From positions 33,096,465 to 33,160,464 of the forward strand of contig CM046454.1 in assembly GCA_025506515.1 (NCBI GenBank): DNA of 64,000 nt, given 5' to 3'. Shown here one piece after another: positions 11,416 to 21,498 of this stretch (position 1 is the first letter of the stretch; each line of letters starts with the position of its first letter). A program made the translations under genes and the position numbers. A model generated the notes under the pieces. It was not told the DNA's origin and searched no databases. It saw only the letters and a program-made list of their open reading frames with translations. The stretch is from Flaveria trinervia (taxonomy: Eukaryota; Streptophyta; Magnoliopsida; Asterales; Asteraceae).

Positions 11416-11661
11416 ATGCCTGGCGGTAGATCTTCTAAGGCTTCCCGTGGTGGAGGTTGTGGTGGACGTGATGCTGAACCACGGGTCACAAGAGGAAGGC
11501 CTAGATCCGAAGAGGTGGTTCATGAAGAACCCGAGACCCCTTGTCCGGAGGCTGGGGACGAGAGTGCTAACTTCAGAGCCTCAGTGAAGGAGGTTGTTGT
11601 CGAGGAAGTGCATCAGGTCATACAGACAATCCTACCGTCTGTGGTGACCAAAGTGATAAAG
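11416..11661 (+). pseudogene. gag: G1 gag, N-terminal part (interrupted by C2)
   Basis: The frame opens at ATG 11416 (MPGGRSSKASRGGG), an arginine- and glycine-rich start, then an acidic segment. It ends in VVEEVHQVIQTILPSVVTKVIK where C2 is inserted after TAAAG (11657-11661). The frame continues after the second TAAAG at 39222-39226. The start was chosen as the first ATG downstream of the primer-binding site in a gypsy-gag-like frame. Confidence 0.65.
11657..11661. repeat. Target-site duplication of C2 (left copy)
   Basis: TAAAG precedes the C2 LTR start TGTTGCACC. The same five bases follow the LTR end CAGTCA at 39222-39226. Confidence 0.92.
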
Positions 11662-12371
11662 TGTTGCACCCTCAAAGGATCATACATGCGAATTCAATGG
11701 GTGAGTTGATGGTTGTTTTGCTAGAATCCCATAACTCAAAGAAGAAATGCAGATGAAGATCCTGCAGAAGAAAAAACCAAGTATGGTCTTCCGCATTTGT
11801 CAATGCGGAAGACATAAAACAAATACGAACAAGTATTTGTTTTTCCGCAATGACAAATGCGGACAAGACTTTGTTCATCCGCATTTGCCAATGCGGATGA
11901 CCAGACAAATGCGCAAAAGTATTTGTTCATCCGCATTAGACCAGCATACTAATGCAGATGATCAAGTGAAGAAATATTGATTCAAGTCAACTTATCCGCA
12001 TTTGCAAATGCGGAGGAACAAGCAAAGATACGAATCAAGACTTAGACTAGATTCGGATGTAATAGGTCAGGGGTAGTTTAGTCATTTTGTAAAAGACATC
12101 TTGTCTACCTATAAATAGAATAGATAACCTCGTATATGAGGTGATAGAATTTAGATAATCAGAATATTTGTATTCTCTAGGTGATTTATTACATTCTTGC
12201 TAAACCCTAACAGTCTTTGTAATCAATCACCTTTATTAATATATACAAAAGCATTTATGAGTATTTATTTTGCATTGAATGTTTCTTGATTGTTTGATTC
12301 TGCCATTAAATCATTAACTCAGTCACTATATTCGATCCTTAGTGAGAATCTCAATCTCACTAACCCAGTCA
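11662..12371 (+). repeat. C2 5' LTR
   Basis: It starts TGTTGCACC and ends ACCCAGTCA. It carries at least four inverted repeats built on CCGCATTTG / CAAATGCGG between 11786 and 12014, then TTTTGTAAAAG and the box TATAAATAG at 12110-12118. The 3' copy is 38501-39221. The main difference seen is a small indel that gives the 3' copy one more CCGCATT/AATGCGG pair. Confidence 0.93.
11786..12014 (+). repeat. Palindrome array in C2 5' LTR
   Basis: Perfect or near-perfect inverted repeats lie at four places. At 11786-11813 there are 12-bp arms with a 4-nt loop, and at 11876-11899 there are 10-bp arms with a 4-nt loop. At 11995-12014 there is a continuous 20-bp palindrome. A looser pair lies at about 11844-11863. 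All share the core CCGCATT/AATGCGG. The same array is in the 3' LTR from 38625 and, degraded, in C4's LTR. Confidence 0.9.
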
Positions 12372-12373
12372 AT

Positions 12374-12386
12374 TGGTATCAGGGCA
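12374..12386 (+). other. C2 primer-binding site
   Basis: TGGTATCAGGGCA lies two bases after the LTR end. It differs by one base from the usual TGGTATCAGAGC, consistent with initiator Met-tRNA priming and later decay. Confidence 0.8.
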
Positions 12387-12715
12387 TTGGCTCTCGGTTC
12401 TAGTTCAGATCTACCCAAGACCTTAATAGAATTCGATTGATCTGGTGATTGAGTTGATAATAGAGTATTCCATCATCTCTAATTAGTAAACAATAGAAAA
12501 TACTCCTGTCAAGAAGTTCTTACCAAAACATTCACATAAACCAGTTACTACTCAAGCGAATTCTATCAAGAACTTAGTTGAAACCAACAACAAGAAACTC
12601 ACGAAAGTAACAGATCTGATTCTGAAATCTGTTGGACTATTTGGACAAGTTGGGCTAATCAATCTTAAAATTCATCTAATCGGTAATTAAAACAAGTCAA
12701 AAACTACCTGTTAAA

Positions 12716-14340
12716 ATGGATTCTAACAGTTTCTCAGAACTTGGTCATACACCTAAACCTCCTATGCTTAAACACAAATATGAATTTAAACAGTAGAAAA
12801 TCAGGTTTAGGAATTACATCATAGGTGTAGATCCTGATTTCTGGATCTCAATATCCAAGGGGCCACAGATCCCTATCACTCTGTCTGTAGATCAAGCTGC
12901 AATTTACAAAACTGCAAGGATACCCATTGAAGATCTAACTCTTGATGATGAAGATTATAAGAAAATCAAGATTGATCTGAAAGCTTACTCTATCCTAACT
13001 CAAGCACTCAAGATGGATGTGCTAAAAAGATTGGAGAAGTATGGTACTGCAAAAGCTGTATGAGATGCACTGAAAATTATGTGTGAAAGAAGCAGTGAAG
13101 TAGCAGAAATTAACAAAGATAAGCTTGTTAATCAGTATGAAACATTTCATCACACCAAGGGGGAGTCCATATCCAAACAACTGCATAGATTTGTACAGTT
13201 GGTAAATGACTTAGAAATCATGGGAGTCACTTACAAGATCAAGGAATTAAATAAGAAAATGCTACACAGCCTCCCTGATAGCTAGAAACAGAATGTAACA
13301 ATGCTGGAAAATACTATTGATCTCGAGGTACTACTTTGGATATCATGAAAGCGAAAATAGAAGCATTGGAACTTGATGAAAGAAGTAGAAATCTTGGTGG
13401 ACCAAGAGTAATTGACGCTTACAAATTTCCATTACAATCTCATTCTATGGAAAATGCCTTCATCACTAAGGAGGATGATTTCATCTCATCAAGAGATCAA
13501 CTGAACAACATAGGGTTCATTAGAACTCCACCAACCAATCATCCATCAACATCATCGCAAGCATCCAGAGTCACTGCTGCTCCTGCAACCACTCCTGAAG
13601 ACACAAGATCAGAACAACGAAAAGCAACTTACAATGCCTTTGTTGCAAGCTTTGAAGCATACTAAGGAGGAAGACTATGTTCTACTCATCTGATCCAAGA
13701 AGATCTAGAGGAAATGGATCCAGATGATGTGGAAAAAATGGATGTGCAATGGCAAAAGGCCATGATTGCTATGAGAGCAAAGAAATTCTTTAGAAAAGGC
13801 AATAAGCTCAGCCTTAATGAGAATACAAAAATTGGATACGATAAATCCAAAGTGAAATGCTTCAACTGTGGCATGGCTGGCCACTTCTCCAGAGAATGCA
13901 ATGCCCCTGAGAGAAACAACTTTCAAAGAAATTCTCAAGGCTAGTCATCATCACAATCCAACTCAAGCTTTCACTCCAACAATCAACAGTAGGAATATGA
14001 TCATCCACAACAACACCAATCATATCAATATCCACCTCAACTGACAACCAAGCTCATGGAAGTAGTCGGTCATCTGCCAATGCTCTCGTGATAAAGCAAG
14101 GTAGGGTATGGGACCGGAGCATGTATGCAGAGGAAGTCAAGCCTCACTTTCAAAATCATGCACTTATGGCTCACATCAACGATGCTCCATCTCCAATGCC
14201 TACTGAGGTAAAATCTAACCTTTGTAGTGAAAAATGTATTACTAAATTGCAAGGTTAGAGAGCATAACCATAAACTGGATGATAAAATTAAAGAAAGAAG
14301 GTGAAGTTAGAGATGATGAAATGAGAGATAAAAGGGTTTT
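12716..14340 (+). pseudogene. gag: C2 gag, first part (broken)
   Basis: The start is ATG 12716 (MDSNSFSELGHTPKPPMLKHKYEF). Stops that look like mutated Trp codons interrupt it near 12797, 13050 and 13282. The readable pieces are 13079-13285 (gag domain, with KLVNQYETFHHTKGES), 13336-13665 and 13714-13944. The last contains a zinc knuckle CFNCGMAGHFSREC. Past 13944 the frame is lost in a Q/S/H-rich tail. The homologous gag in C4 (48061-49240, minus) supports the frame choice. Confidence 0.8.
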
Positions 14341-14535
14341 GACAAACCAAGCTCATGGAAGCAGTCAGTCATCTGCCAATGCTCTCGTGATAAAGCAAGG
14401 TAGGGTATGGGACCGGAGCATGTATGTAGAGGAAGTCAAGCCTCAATTTCAAAATCATGCACTTATGGCTCACATCAACGATGCTCCATCTCCAATGCCT
14501 ACTGAGGTAAAATCTAACCTTGTAGTGAAAAATGT
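14043..14535 (+). repeat. 298-bp tandem duplication in C2 gag, second copy split by C3
   Basis: Copy one runs from about 14043 to 14340. Copy two starts near 14341, is interrupted at 14535 by C3, and resumes at 27279, ending near 27390. Both begin at the words AAGCTCATGGAAG and CTGCCAATGCTCTCGTGATA and run on through AAACTGGATGATAAAATTAA. The copies differ by scattered point changes and small indels. Confidence 0.9.
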
Positions 14536-15546
14536 TGTTAGGATCAGTGATATATGTTTGATTGATTAGAGAGTATAGCAGCGGAAATCGAACAATGAAT
14601 TAGCCAATTCACAAGAACGAAACGATATTCAATGAAGAACAAAGACGGTTATAGAGAGAGAATTCTGCAAATATATTTCATTCAATATTCGCTTTCGTGG
14701 TAACAAAATGTCACACTTACAATTAGGTCGACACCTCTTATATATAAGAGATGTGACGTCTGCTGATGTCACTTGATAGTGACATCTAACAGATTTATTA
14801 CAACTGAAACACAACTACTGAAGATGTCAAAACAGCTGACATCTCCTTACAAAAATGCTAAGTGTTATCAGTTGTTATAACTACTGAAAAACATAAAACT
14901 ACTGAAACTACGACTGAAGAACAAGCTCTTCAGTCGTTTTACAAAACTACTGAAAGTAGAAATATAAAACTACTGATATCACAACTACTGAAGAAGTACT
15001 CTTCAGCTGTTGTGACAAACTACTGAAACTTCAGTACTTGGTCTTCAGACTTGAACATTAGATGTTTCATCAGCTGATGACTTCAGTAGATATCATTAGC
15101 TGATGTCTTCAGTCTTTGTCTTCAGACTTTGTACATCAGTTGTTGATCTTCAGCACTTGTAAACTCTTCAGCTGTTGTACTTCAGTACTTGGTCTTCAGC
15201 TTCAGCACTTGTGTTCTTCAGCTGTTCACTTTAGTACTTGTGTTCTTCAGCTGTTCAGCTTCAGTACTTGTGTTCTTCAGCTGTTCAGCTTCAGTACTTG
15301 TGTTCTTCAGCTGTTCAGCTTCAGTACTTGTGTTCTTCAGCTGTTCAGCTTCAGTACTTGTGTTCTTCAGCTGTTGTACTTTAGCACTTTAGTTCTTCAG
15401 CTGTTGAAGTCTTCAGCACTTGATCTTTAGCTGTTGAAGTCTTCAGTACTTGTCAAACTGCTGATGAAGCTTTCAGCAGTTGTTGTGATATCATGTGGGA
15501 CTTAGAGGTTTTCTGATCTTGGCTCATTGGTTCTTTTGGTCCAACA
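14536..15546 (-). repeat. C3 3' LTR
   Basis: On its own strand it starts TGTTGGACC (15546) and ends CTAACA (14536). It contains a 30-bp minisatellite, AACTACTG/CAGTAGTT motifs, the inverted pair CGACTGAAGA / TCTTCAGTCG, and a TATATATAAG box near 14740-14750. The partner LTR is 26269-27278. Confidence 0.95.
15195..15400 (-). repeat. 30-bp minisatellite in C3 3' LTR
   Basis: There are about six to seven tandem copies of a 30-bp unit containing TACTTGTGTTCTTCAGCTGT on the plus strand. The 5' LTR has the matching array at 26925-27130. The apparent ORFs here are translations of the repeat. Confidence 0.9.
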
Positions 15547-15562
15547 AATTCCCCTGAACCAA
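15547..15562 (-). other. C3 polypurine tract
   Basis: On the minus strand GGTTCAGGGGAATT directly precedes the LTR start TGTTGG. It is the plus-strand primer site. Confidence 0.85.
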
Positions 15563-15758
15563 TGCAGCCAAAACCTCTAATTTATTTATTATCCCACTTA
15601 TTGTTGGCAAAAGGTTGGTCTTTTTCCTTCTTGATCAGTAGAGAAGATGACCCATATAAGCTCCGGCCTGGAAGAATCTCAGATGTTTGTTTGGCAAGAT
15701 ATGAATGGGAACTCTGTTTTGGGGACTGGACATAGAGTTGTTATCCCATTCATGAGAT

Positions 15759-18700
15759 CTACTTCCCGTGTATGAGCCTGTAGGATTCTCTGGTGTAGGC
15801 TCTGAGAAACATGATTTGTTCTTCCATGGTCAGGTTCTCGGCTTCACCATCAAACAATCCTTATCGCCCATACAGCTCTGAGATGTACTTGGCCTGTTTG
15901 CCATTATTGAGCTCAACTGTTGTAATTTGTCTGTATGCAAACTCATCAGGATGATTCCCTTCGAGTAACAGACTGAGCTCATTTTGTTTGAAGTTCTCAA
16001 GTCTCTTGTAGACTAACCCCTTTTTAATATCCTGTTCTCTAGCATCTTCTGGGGTGGTTGTTTAGTCTCGTAGGCTTTCTTGAAATCTTCGACAATCTCC
16101 TAGGGTGATACTACAAGGGCCACTGTGATCTCTTCATCTACGATCCTCTTGACTTGACCCTTGTATCTCGAAGGAATGTCTTTCTTTACAATCCTGTGAG
16201 CCACCCTCGGATCAGCCATACTCTCACCCTTTCCTTCTGATATTGAAATGTGTTGGCGAGAGTGTACAATCTCAGAGCTTCTTTCTTCATGCTGATAATT
16301 GTTGACAAAGCAGCATAGGTTTTGTCAATGCTTTTCAGCATTTCATCATCATGAAGCTTTTGCTGCTCCTCTTCTTCAATCTTTACTCTCAAAGCATCCA
16401 TTTGTGAGGTGGGAGTGATGGGCATAGGTTTGGCTTTCGCCAATGTTAGGACTGCAGACAGAGACATCCTATCCTCTTCCACATCATCCTCTTCTTCTTC
16501 TTCTTCTAGCCTCAACACCCTTCTCTTCTTCTTCTTGGGTGCATCATCGGCTGTTGGTTTAGATGGTGAGGGAGTTGGTTTTGTGGGTTGTGATTGTGGT
16601 TGTTTGGATTTGGGCTTTGGGATTGGTTTGGAGATTTGAGGGGTAGGCTGTTTTTGGGTGGGTGGAAGGGAAGGTTGTTCCAGCATTTTGGTTGTGAGTT
16701 TAGCGTTTGTAAGTCTTGCCATTTCAACCTTTTTCCAGCCCCAGCCTCATCAAGGGCTTCAATGATAATCCCCTTGTGGAATTGCTCAGACAGACAGATT
16801 CTGGTGGCTATAGCCAGTATACTGTCTCTGGTCCACGCACGAATCTCCATCAAAGATCTACCTAAGTATTTGGCAATGAAACGGATCATGATCTCCAATC
16901 TCTCCTTTTCAAGTACATCATACCCAGCCCATCGGGTTTGAATCTCCTCCACTTCCAACTTCCTCATCTCACTATCTAATGTAGCTGTATCAAAACCTTG
17001 CTTGAAGAGTTGCTCAATAATTTTATCCATGGATCGGCTGTGTGTATCATCAGCATCTTTTACCAGCTCTTCCAAGGATTTTTCTTCAGCAGTAGGTTGA
17101 TCATCAGCACATTTCTTTCTTTTATAGGTGATCAGTTGTTGCTTTTCTTTTTCCAACTCCTGGATTTGTTCTTTTGCCTTCTCATCCTCTGATCTTTTCC
17201 TTTTCTTTTCTTTCACTGCAGTACTCTCCCCCTTTTTGGATGCATTGGTGGTAGGGGTTTGTACCGCAGAAAGTGTCTTTTGCACAGCAGCATCAATCAA
17301 TGGTTGTAGAGTTGAGGAAATCCTCTCATCAATGGCTTTAGTAACAACTTCATTGATGATGGGAGTGATGAGAGGTATGGATTGTTGGAATACAGCAACC
17401 ATCTGCTCTGGGGGGTTCTGTCCCGGAGAGATAGTGCCAAAAGCAGAAGCTGGAGGCTCATTGGAGTGAGAGGGTAAAGTGTTTGGGGAACCTTCAACTG
17501 AAGGTGCCATCTGTGGGTTGGTGGAGGCAGATGGTCTTTCTCCTTAAGAGAGTTGGTCAAGTAGGTTTTGCAGCCTACTGACTTCCTCCTCAAGGATTGT
17601 GTTTTGGGCAAGAACATCGTAGAAAAAGCCCAGGTCATTATCAGCAGAAGCTGAATCACCTGACCTCCTGCTTGGAGCAGGATGTACATGCACTGGGTGT
17701 AGACCAGTTGTAGCATGTGCCCCTTTGTCTTGGAACTAGGGACTTCCAGCCTCAGGACTATGTCCATCATCAGCTGTTGCCTTTAGTGAGGTCTTAGCAA
17801 TGTTACCAGCCTCATTCTGATCATGTGCTGATGCAGAAGAGGTGGCAGCCTCACTAGATATTCTAATCTCCCTATCTACACCAGGAGATAGAAGTGGTAA
17901 ATCCTATGCTGTGGGTTCTCAATTGCACTTTGGTCCTCCCCCTCAATGGTAGAGGTGTTCCCAGTAGTAATTGGTATCTGGGAAGGGGGTGAGGAGTGCA
18001 ATTGAGTCAGCACTTGTGCAACAAGCAATGTAGGGCTTTGGGGGGCGGTTGCATGGGGTGAAGGGATAGAAGCAGTGTGCACCAGGGGAGGATGGTGCGC
18101 TTCAATGGCAATCCCCTAGTGAGGAAGATCCCAGATGTGTGGGTACCCCTTGTGTGGTTGCTGCAAGCTCCGGTTGAGAGGAATCCTGAGCGGCTATGGC
18201 TGGAAGAGTCCTTATATCCACTAGGGGGTTATACCAGTGGATATATCTTGCGTTTGTGTTGCAGGGGCATCCTCAGGGGACTCATTTCCCTGAGTAGCCG
18301 TTTTGGGTTCTTTTTGGTGGGTTTGGTGGGGACTTTTGATTTGGAGGTGGTGGCTGTGGGTTCGAGCTGCGTGGGTTTGCGCAGCTTGGCAGCCAATTTA
18401 AGTGATTGGTCAGAGTTGTGCCGGGAGTATACTTCAGGCAAAACAGCCATAGCAGGGACTCCCAGGCCAACAAGTCCCTCAGCTTGAAGCTAGTTTGTAA
18501 TGATGGCCATTATGAACTGCGGATATAATATCCAACGGTTAGCAGTTAGTTTTTGAGCCATATCCTTGATCTCTGAAAATATGATTTCTGAAAAATTTAA
18601 AGGCTGTTGCTCAAGAATAGAATACATTACCTGCTGCCACTTTGTAGACATTTGATCCCTAGACGAAGTCTTAGGAGCCAAACAGACATTTACCATGTGA

Positions 18701-19112
18701 AGATTAGACGTTCAGCGTCATGGAAATGTTTCTTCAATATAGTGGAGGCACTAAGGTTGCCCTGATATCCATGGTGGGCAAAGGATAAATCAGTTGTGCC
18801 CTTTGGATATCCAGCAGGAGAAATGGCATCATCCAGATGTAGAGTTTGACGAAGTATTTCGGGAGTGATGACCACTTCTTGGTTGTTGACGACCGACCGG
18901 AGAGACGCTGTGTTGTTCTCCCCAGTGGTGAGGGTGACGTTCATCCAAAACTGTTTGAGGGATTCGGCATGAAGGATTGGATTGAGAAGAAATGCCGTTT
19001 TGTATTGTGACTGGACCATAAGATCGATAGCAGTATCGAACTTAGCCCAGAATGGCGATTTGGTGAGGTAAGCTACACAGTTGTGTCGCGGTTTGATTTG
19101 CATGGACGCCAT
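15759..19112 (-). pseudogene. C3 ORF3: accessory ORF downstream of pol (frameshifted)
   Basis: About 1118 codons, starting MASMQIKPRHN at 19112 and ending HGK-TAG at 15759. Residues 1-140 (19112-18690) hold the N-terminal domain (FDTAIDLMVQSQYKTAFLLN, QFWMNV, a VVITPEILRQTLHLDD segment). A stop follows, then 18696-18490 continues the domain with a CLAPK...DQ segment. A P/S/T-rich linker is read in several frames. Frame 17510-16512 has a long coiled coil with basic KKRKRSEDEK and YKRKKC, and PKKKKRR followed by an acidic run near 16484-16553. Frame 16722-16186 and beyond form the C-terminal region. No signal peptide or membrane helix is visible, so it is not evidently an envelope. The N-terminal domain resembles accessory ORFs I recall from Asteraceae retroelements. 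Function unknown; the basic clusters suggest a nuclear protein. Confidence 0.75.
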
Positions 19113-19186
19113 TTGGAAGAGAGAAGTTTTGGAGAGATGAACGTTAGGTTTGAAGAAGATGAAGCTTTGAAGGATTAGGTCAGGGA

Positions 19187-19194
19187 TATTTATA
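19187..19194 (-). promoter_or_regulatory. TATA box upstream of C3 ORF3
   Basis: On the minus strand CCCTATAAATATCCC is a consensus plant TATA box about 75 bases before the ORF3 ATG. It lies at the downstream edge of the LTR-like motif array. It is a candidate core promoter for a separate ORF3 transcript. Confidence 0.55.
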
Positions 19195-19872
19195 GGGTAC
19201 GGGTCAGAAAACGACTGAAGGATTTGGTGTTAGTCATCAGTAGTTTTAAACGACTGTTGACATGGTATACCCTTTCAGACGTTGAAACAGCTGAAGTCGT
19301 GGTGTTAGGATCAGTAGTTAGAAAACTACTGAAGACCATGGTTTTGACTTCAGATGATGAAACAACTGAGGACTTGGTGTTTGTCATCAGTAGTTGTGAA
19401 ACTACTGAAGACAGTGGTTTTGTCAGCAGTTGTTGTAAACAGCTGAAGACTTGGTATTAGTCATCAGTAGTTATAAAACTACTGAAGACATGGTTTTGCT
19501 TCAGTTGTTTAAAATGAAACACCAGTTGTAGAAACAACTGAAGAGAAAGTTCTCTTCAGTAGTTTTCGTCAATTCATAGCCTTTCAGCTGTTTCAGACTG
19601 TCCTCAAACACTATCAGACTTTGTGTCTGCTTTTCAGGTGTTTCATAGGACATCGGTACTTATCTGTTGTACTGATTTCAGTAGTTGTAACTACATCAGT
19701 AGTGTAACTACATCAGTAGTTTGGAACAGATAAAGTACTTCAGTACTTGTGAGGCATTTAGCCGTCAGTAGTTTAAAAACTACTAAAGGGGAAAGGACTC
19801 ATCAGTACTTATATGTGACATGGGTACCAATGATAACCAATAATGATTACTGAAATCATCAGTAGTTGTCAC
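19195..19872 (-). repeat. LTR-motif array in C3 RNaseH-ORF3 spacer
   Basis: This non-coding spacer holds at least eight CAGTAGTT/AACTACTG words. They are often paired as palindromes: CAGTAGTTGTGAAACTACTG near 19391 and CAGTAGTTATAAAACTACTG near 19466. CTGAAGAC and CACAAGTACTGAAG words are also present. The same words make up C3's LTRs. The larger repeat period is roughly 70-75 bp in 19200-19500. Confidence 0.85.
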
Positions 19873-21487
19873 TTATTCTAGCTGCAGAATACCAAGCCTT
19901 AACACAAGGTTTTGGAAAGTAGAACTATCCAAAGGCTTAGTAAAAATATCTGCAAGCTCATCAGCACTAGGCACAAACTTAGGATCAATCATACCTTTTT
20001 CAAAGCAATCCGGAATAAAATGATGTCTGATCTCTATATGTTTGGTCCTAGAGTGCTGGACTAGATTTTTGACAATACACAGAGCTGAAGCACTATCCAT
20101 TAATAATGGAGTCTTAGTCTTTGTAATGCCATAGTCCAGAAGCTGGTTCTGAAGCCAGAGTACCTGAGAGGTGCAACTTGCAGCAGCAATGTACTCGGCC
20201 TTAGCAGTGATGTAGCAACAGATATTTGTTTCTTACTCTGCCAAGAAATCAAACAGTTGCCTAGGAATTGACAACCACCAGAAGTTGACTTTCTAGTTAA
20301 CTTGCACCCTGCATAGTCACTATCTGAAAAGCAACTAATTTGCAAGAGTGTCCAGTGGAATACCATAAACCTAGAGATTGTGTACCTTGCAAATATCTAA
20401 AGATTCTCTTGACTGCAATCAAATGAGACTCTTTAGGAGCAGCCTGAAATCTAGCACAAACACATGTAGCAAACATAATATCTGGTCTAGAAGCTGTTAA
20501 ATACATCAAGGACCCAATCATACATCTGTAAAGTGTTTATCAACAGCTTACCTTTCTGATCAACATCTAGTTGTGTGGTGTTGCACATGGGAGTAGAACA
20601 GGGCTTACAGTTTTGTAAATCAAACTTATTCAAAAGATCTTTTGTATATTTTGACTGATGAATAAAGGTTCCATCAGCCTTTTGTTTAATTTGCAAACCT
20701 AGAAAGAACTGTAATTCTCCCATTGCACTCATTTCAAACCTCTTTTGCATTAATGTTGTAAAATCATCACACAACTGGGGATCAGAGGATGCAAAAATAA
20801 TATCATCAACATAAATCTGAACAAGTAGCTTATGCTGATCCACCTTCTTAATAAACAAAGTTTTATCAATGGAGCCTCTAGTGAAATTATTCTTAAGAAG
20901 AAAAGTAGAGAGTGTCTCATACCAGGCTCTAGGAGCTTGTTTCAACCCATAAAGAGCCTTATCAAGTTTATACACCCATTCAGGATGTTTATTATCCTCA
21001 AAGCCTGGTGGTTGACACACATAAAGTTATTCCTTTATTTTACCATATAAAAATGCACTTTTGACATCCATTTGAAAAACTTTAAGATTGTGGAATGCAG
21101 CATAGGCTAAGAACAGTCTGATTGCCTCTAGTCTGGCTACAGGGGCAAAGGTTTCATCATAGTCAATACCTTCTTCTTGTGAAAACCCCTGTACACCAGT
21201 CTAGCCTTGTTCTTAACAATAAGCCCATTTTCATCAGTTTTGTTCCTAAACACCCATTTAGTGCCTATTGCACACTTACCTTGGGGAAGAGGAACCAGTT
21301 CCCACACTTGTTGTTTCTTGAACTGAAGTAGCTCAAGCTGCATAGCTTCAACCCATCCATTGTCTCTCAAAGCAACATGGTAGTTCTTTGGCTCTAGCTG
21401 ACTGATGAAGAGAGCATAGAAGTAGAAGTTAGACAATTGACTTCTTGTTGAAACACCAGCATTGATATCACCAATAATCTGAGTCAT
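19873..21487 (-). pseudogene. pol: C3 pol: reverse transcriptase and RNase H
   Basis: Copies RNA to DNA and removes the RNA strand. The RT start reads at 21487-21137 (WVFRNKTDENG, KARLVYRGF). A frameshift and stops follow near 21180-21030. The catalytic half reads at 21020-20487 with YGLKQAPRAWYE and an intact IYVDDIIFASS box. A frameshift near 20560 leads to 20521-20297 (IGSLMYLTASRPDIMFATCVCARFQ), then 20366-20100 and 20100-19873, the RNase H with SKKQISVATS, a KHIEIRHHFIPD motif and the end ADELADIFTKPL. All domains are present but not in one frame. Confidence 0.9.
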
Positions 21488-21498
21488 GGGGTGATTCT

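Noticed and set aside
11736..11980. ORFs on both strands across the C2 LTR (also 38545-38831)
   Set aside because: They arise from the palindromic LTR sequence, so both strands stay open; nothing suggests a protein.
11786..12014. Palindromes as MITE or other DNA-transposon ends
   Set aside because: They lie inside matching LTRs in both C2 copies and in C4, with no target duplications around them.
15116..15430. Plus-strand open frames with FSTCVLQLFS repeats (also 26848-27196)
   Set aside because: They translate the 30-bp minisatellite in the C3 LTRs.
15759..19112. ORF3 as a retroviral-type envelope
   Set aside because: The position fits SIRE env-like ORFs, but I see no signal peptide, no membrane helix and no cleavage site. 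The protein is charged, coiled-coil and NLS-like.
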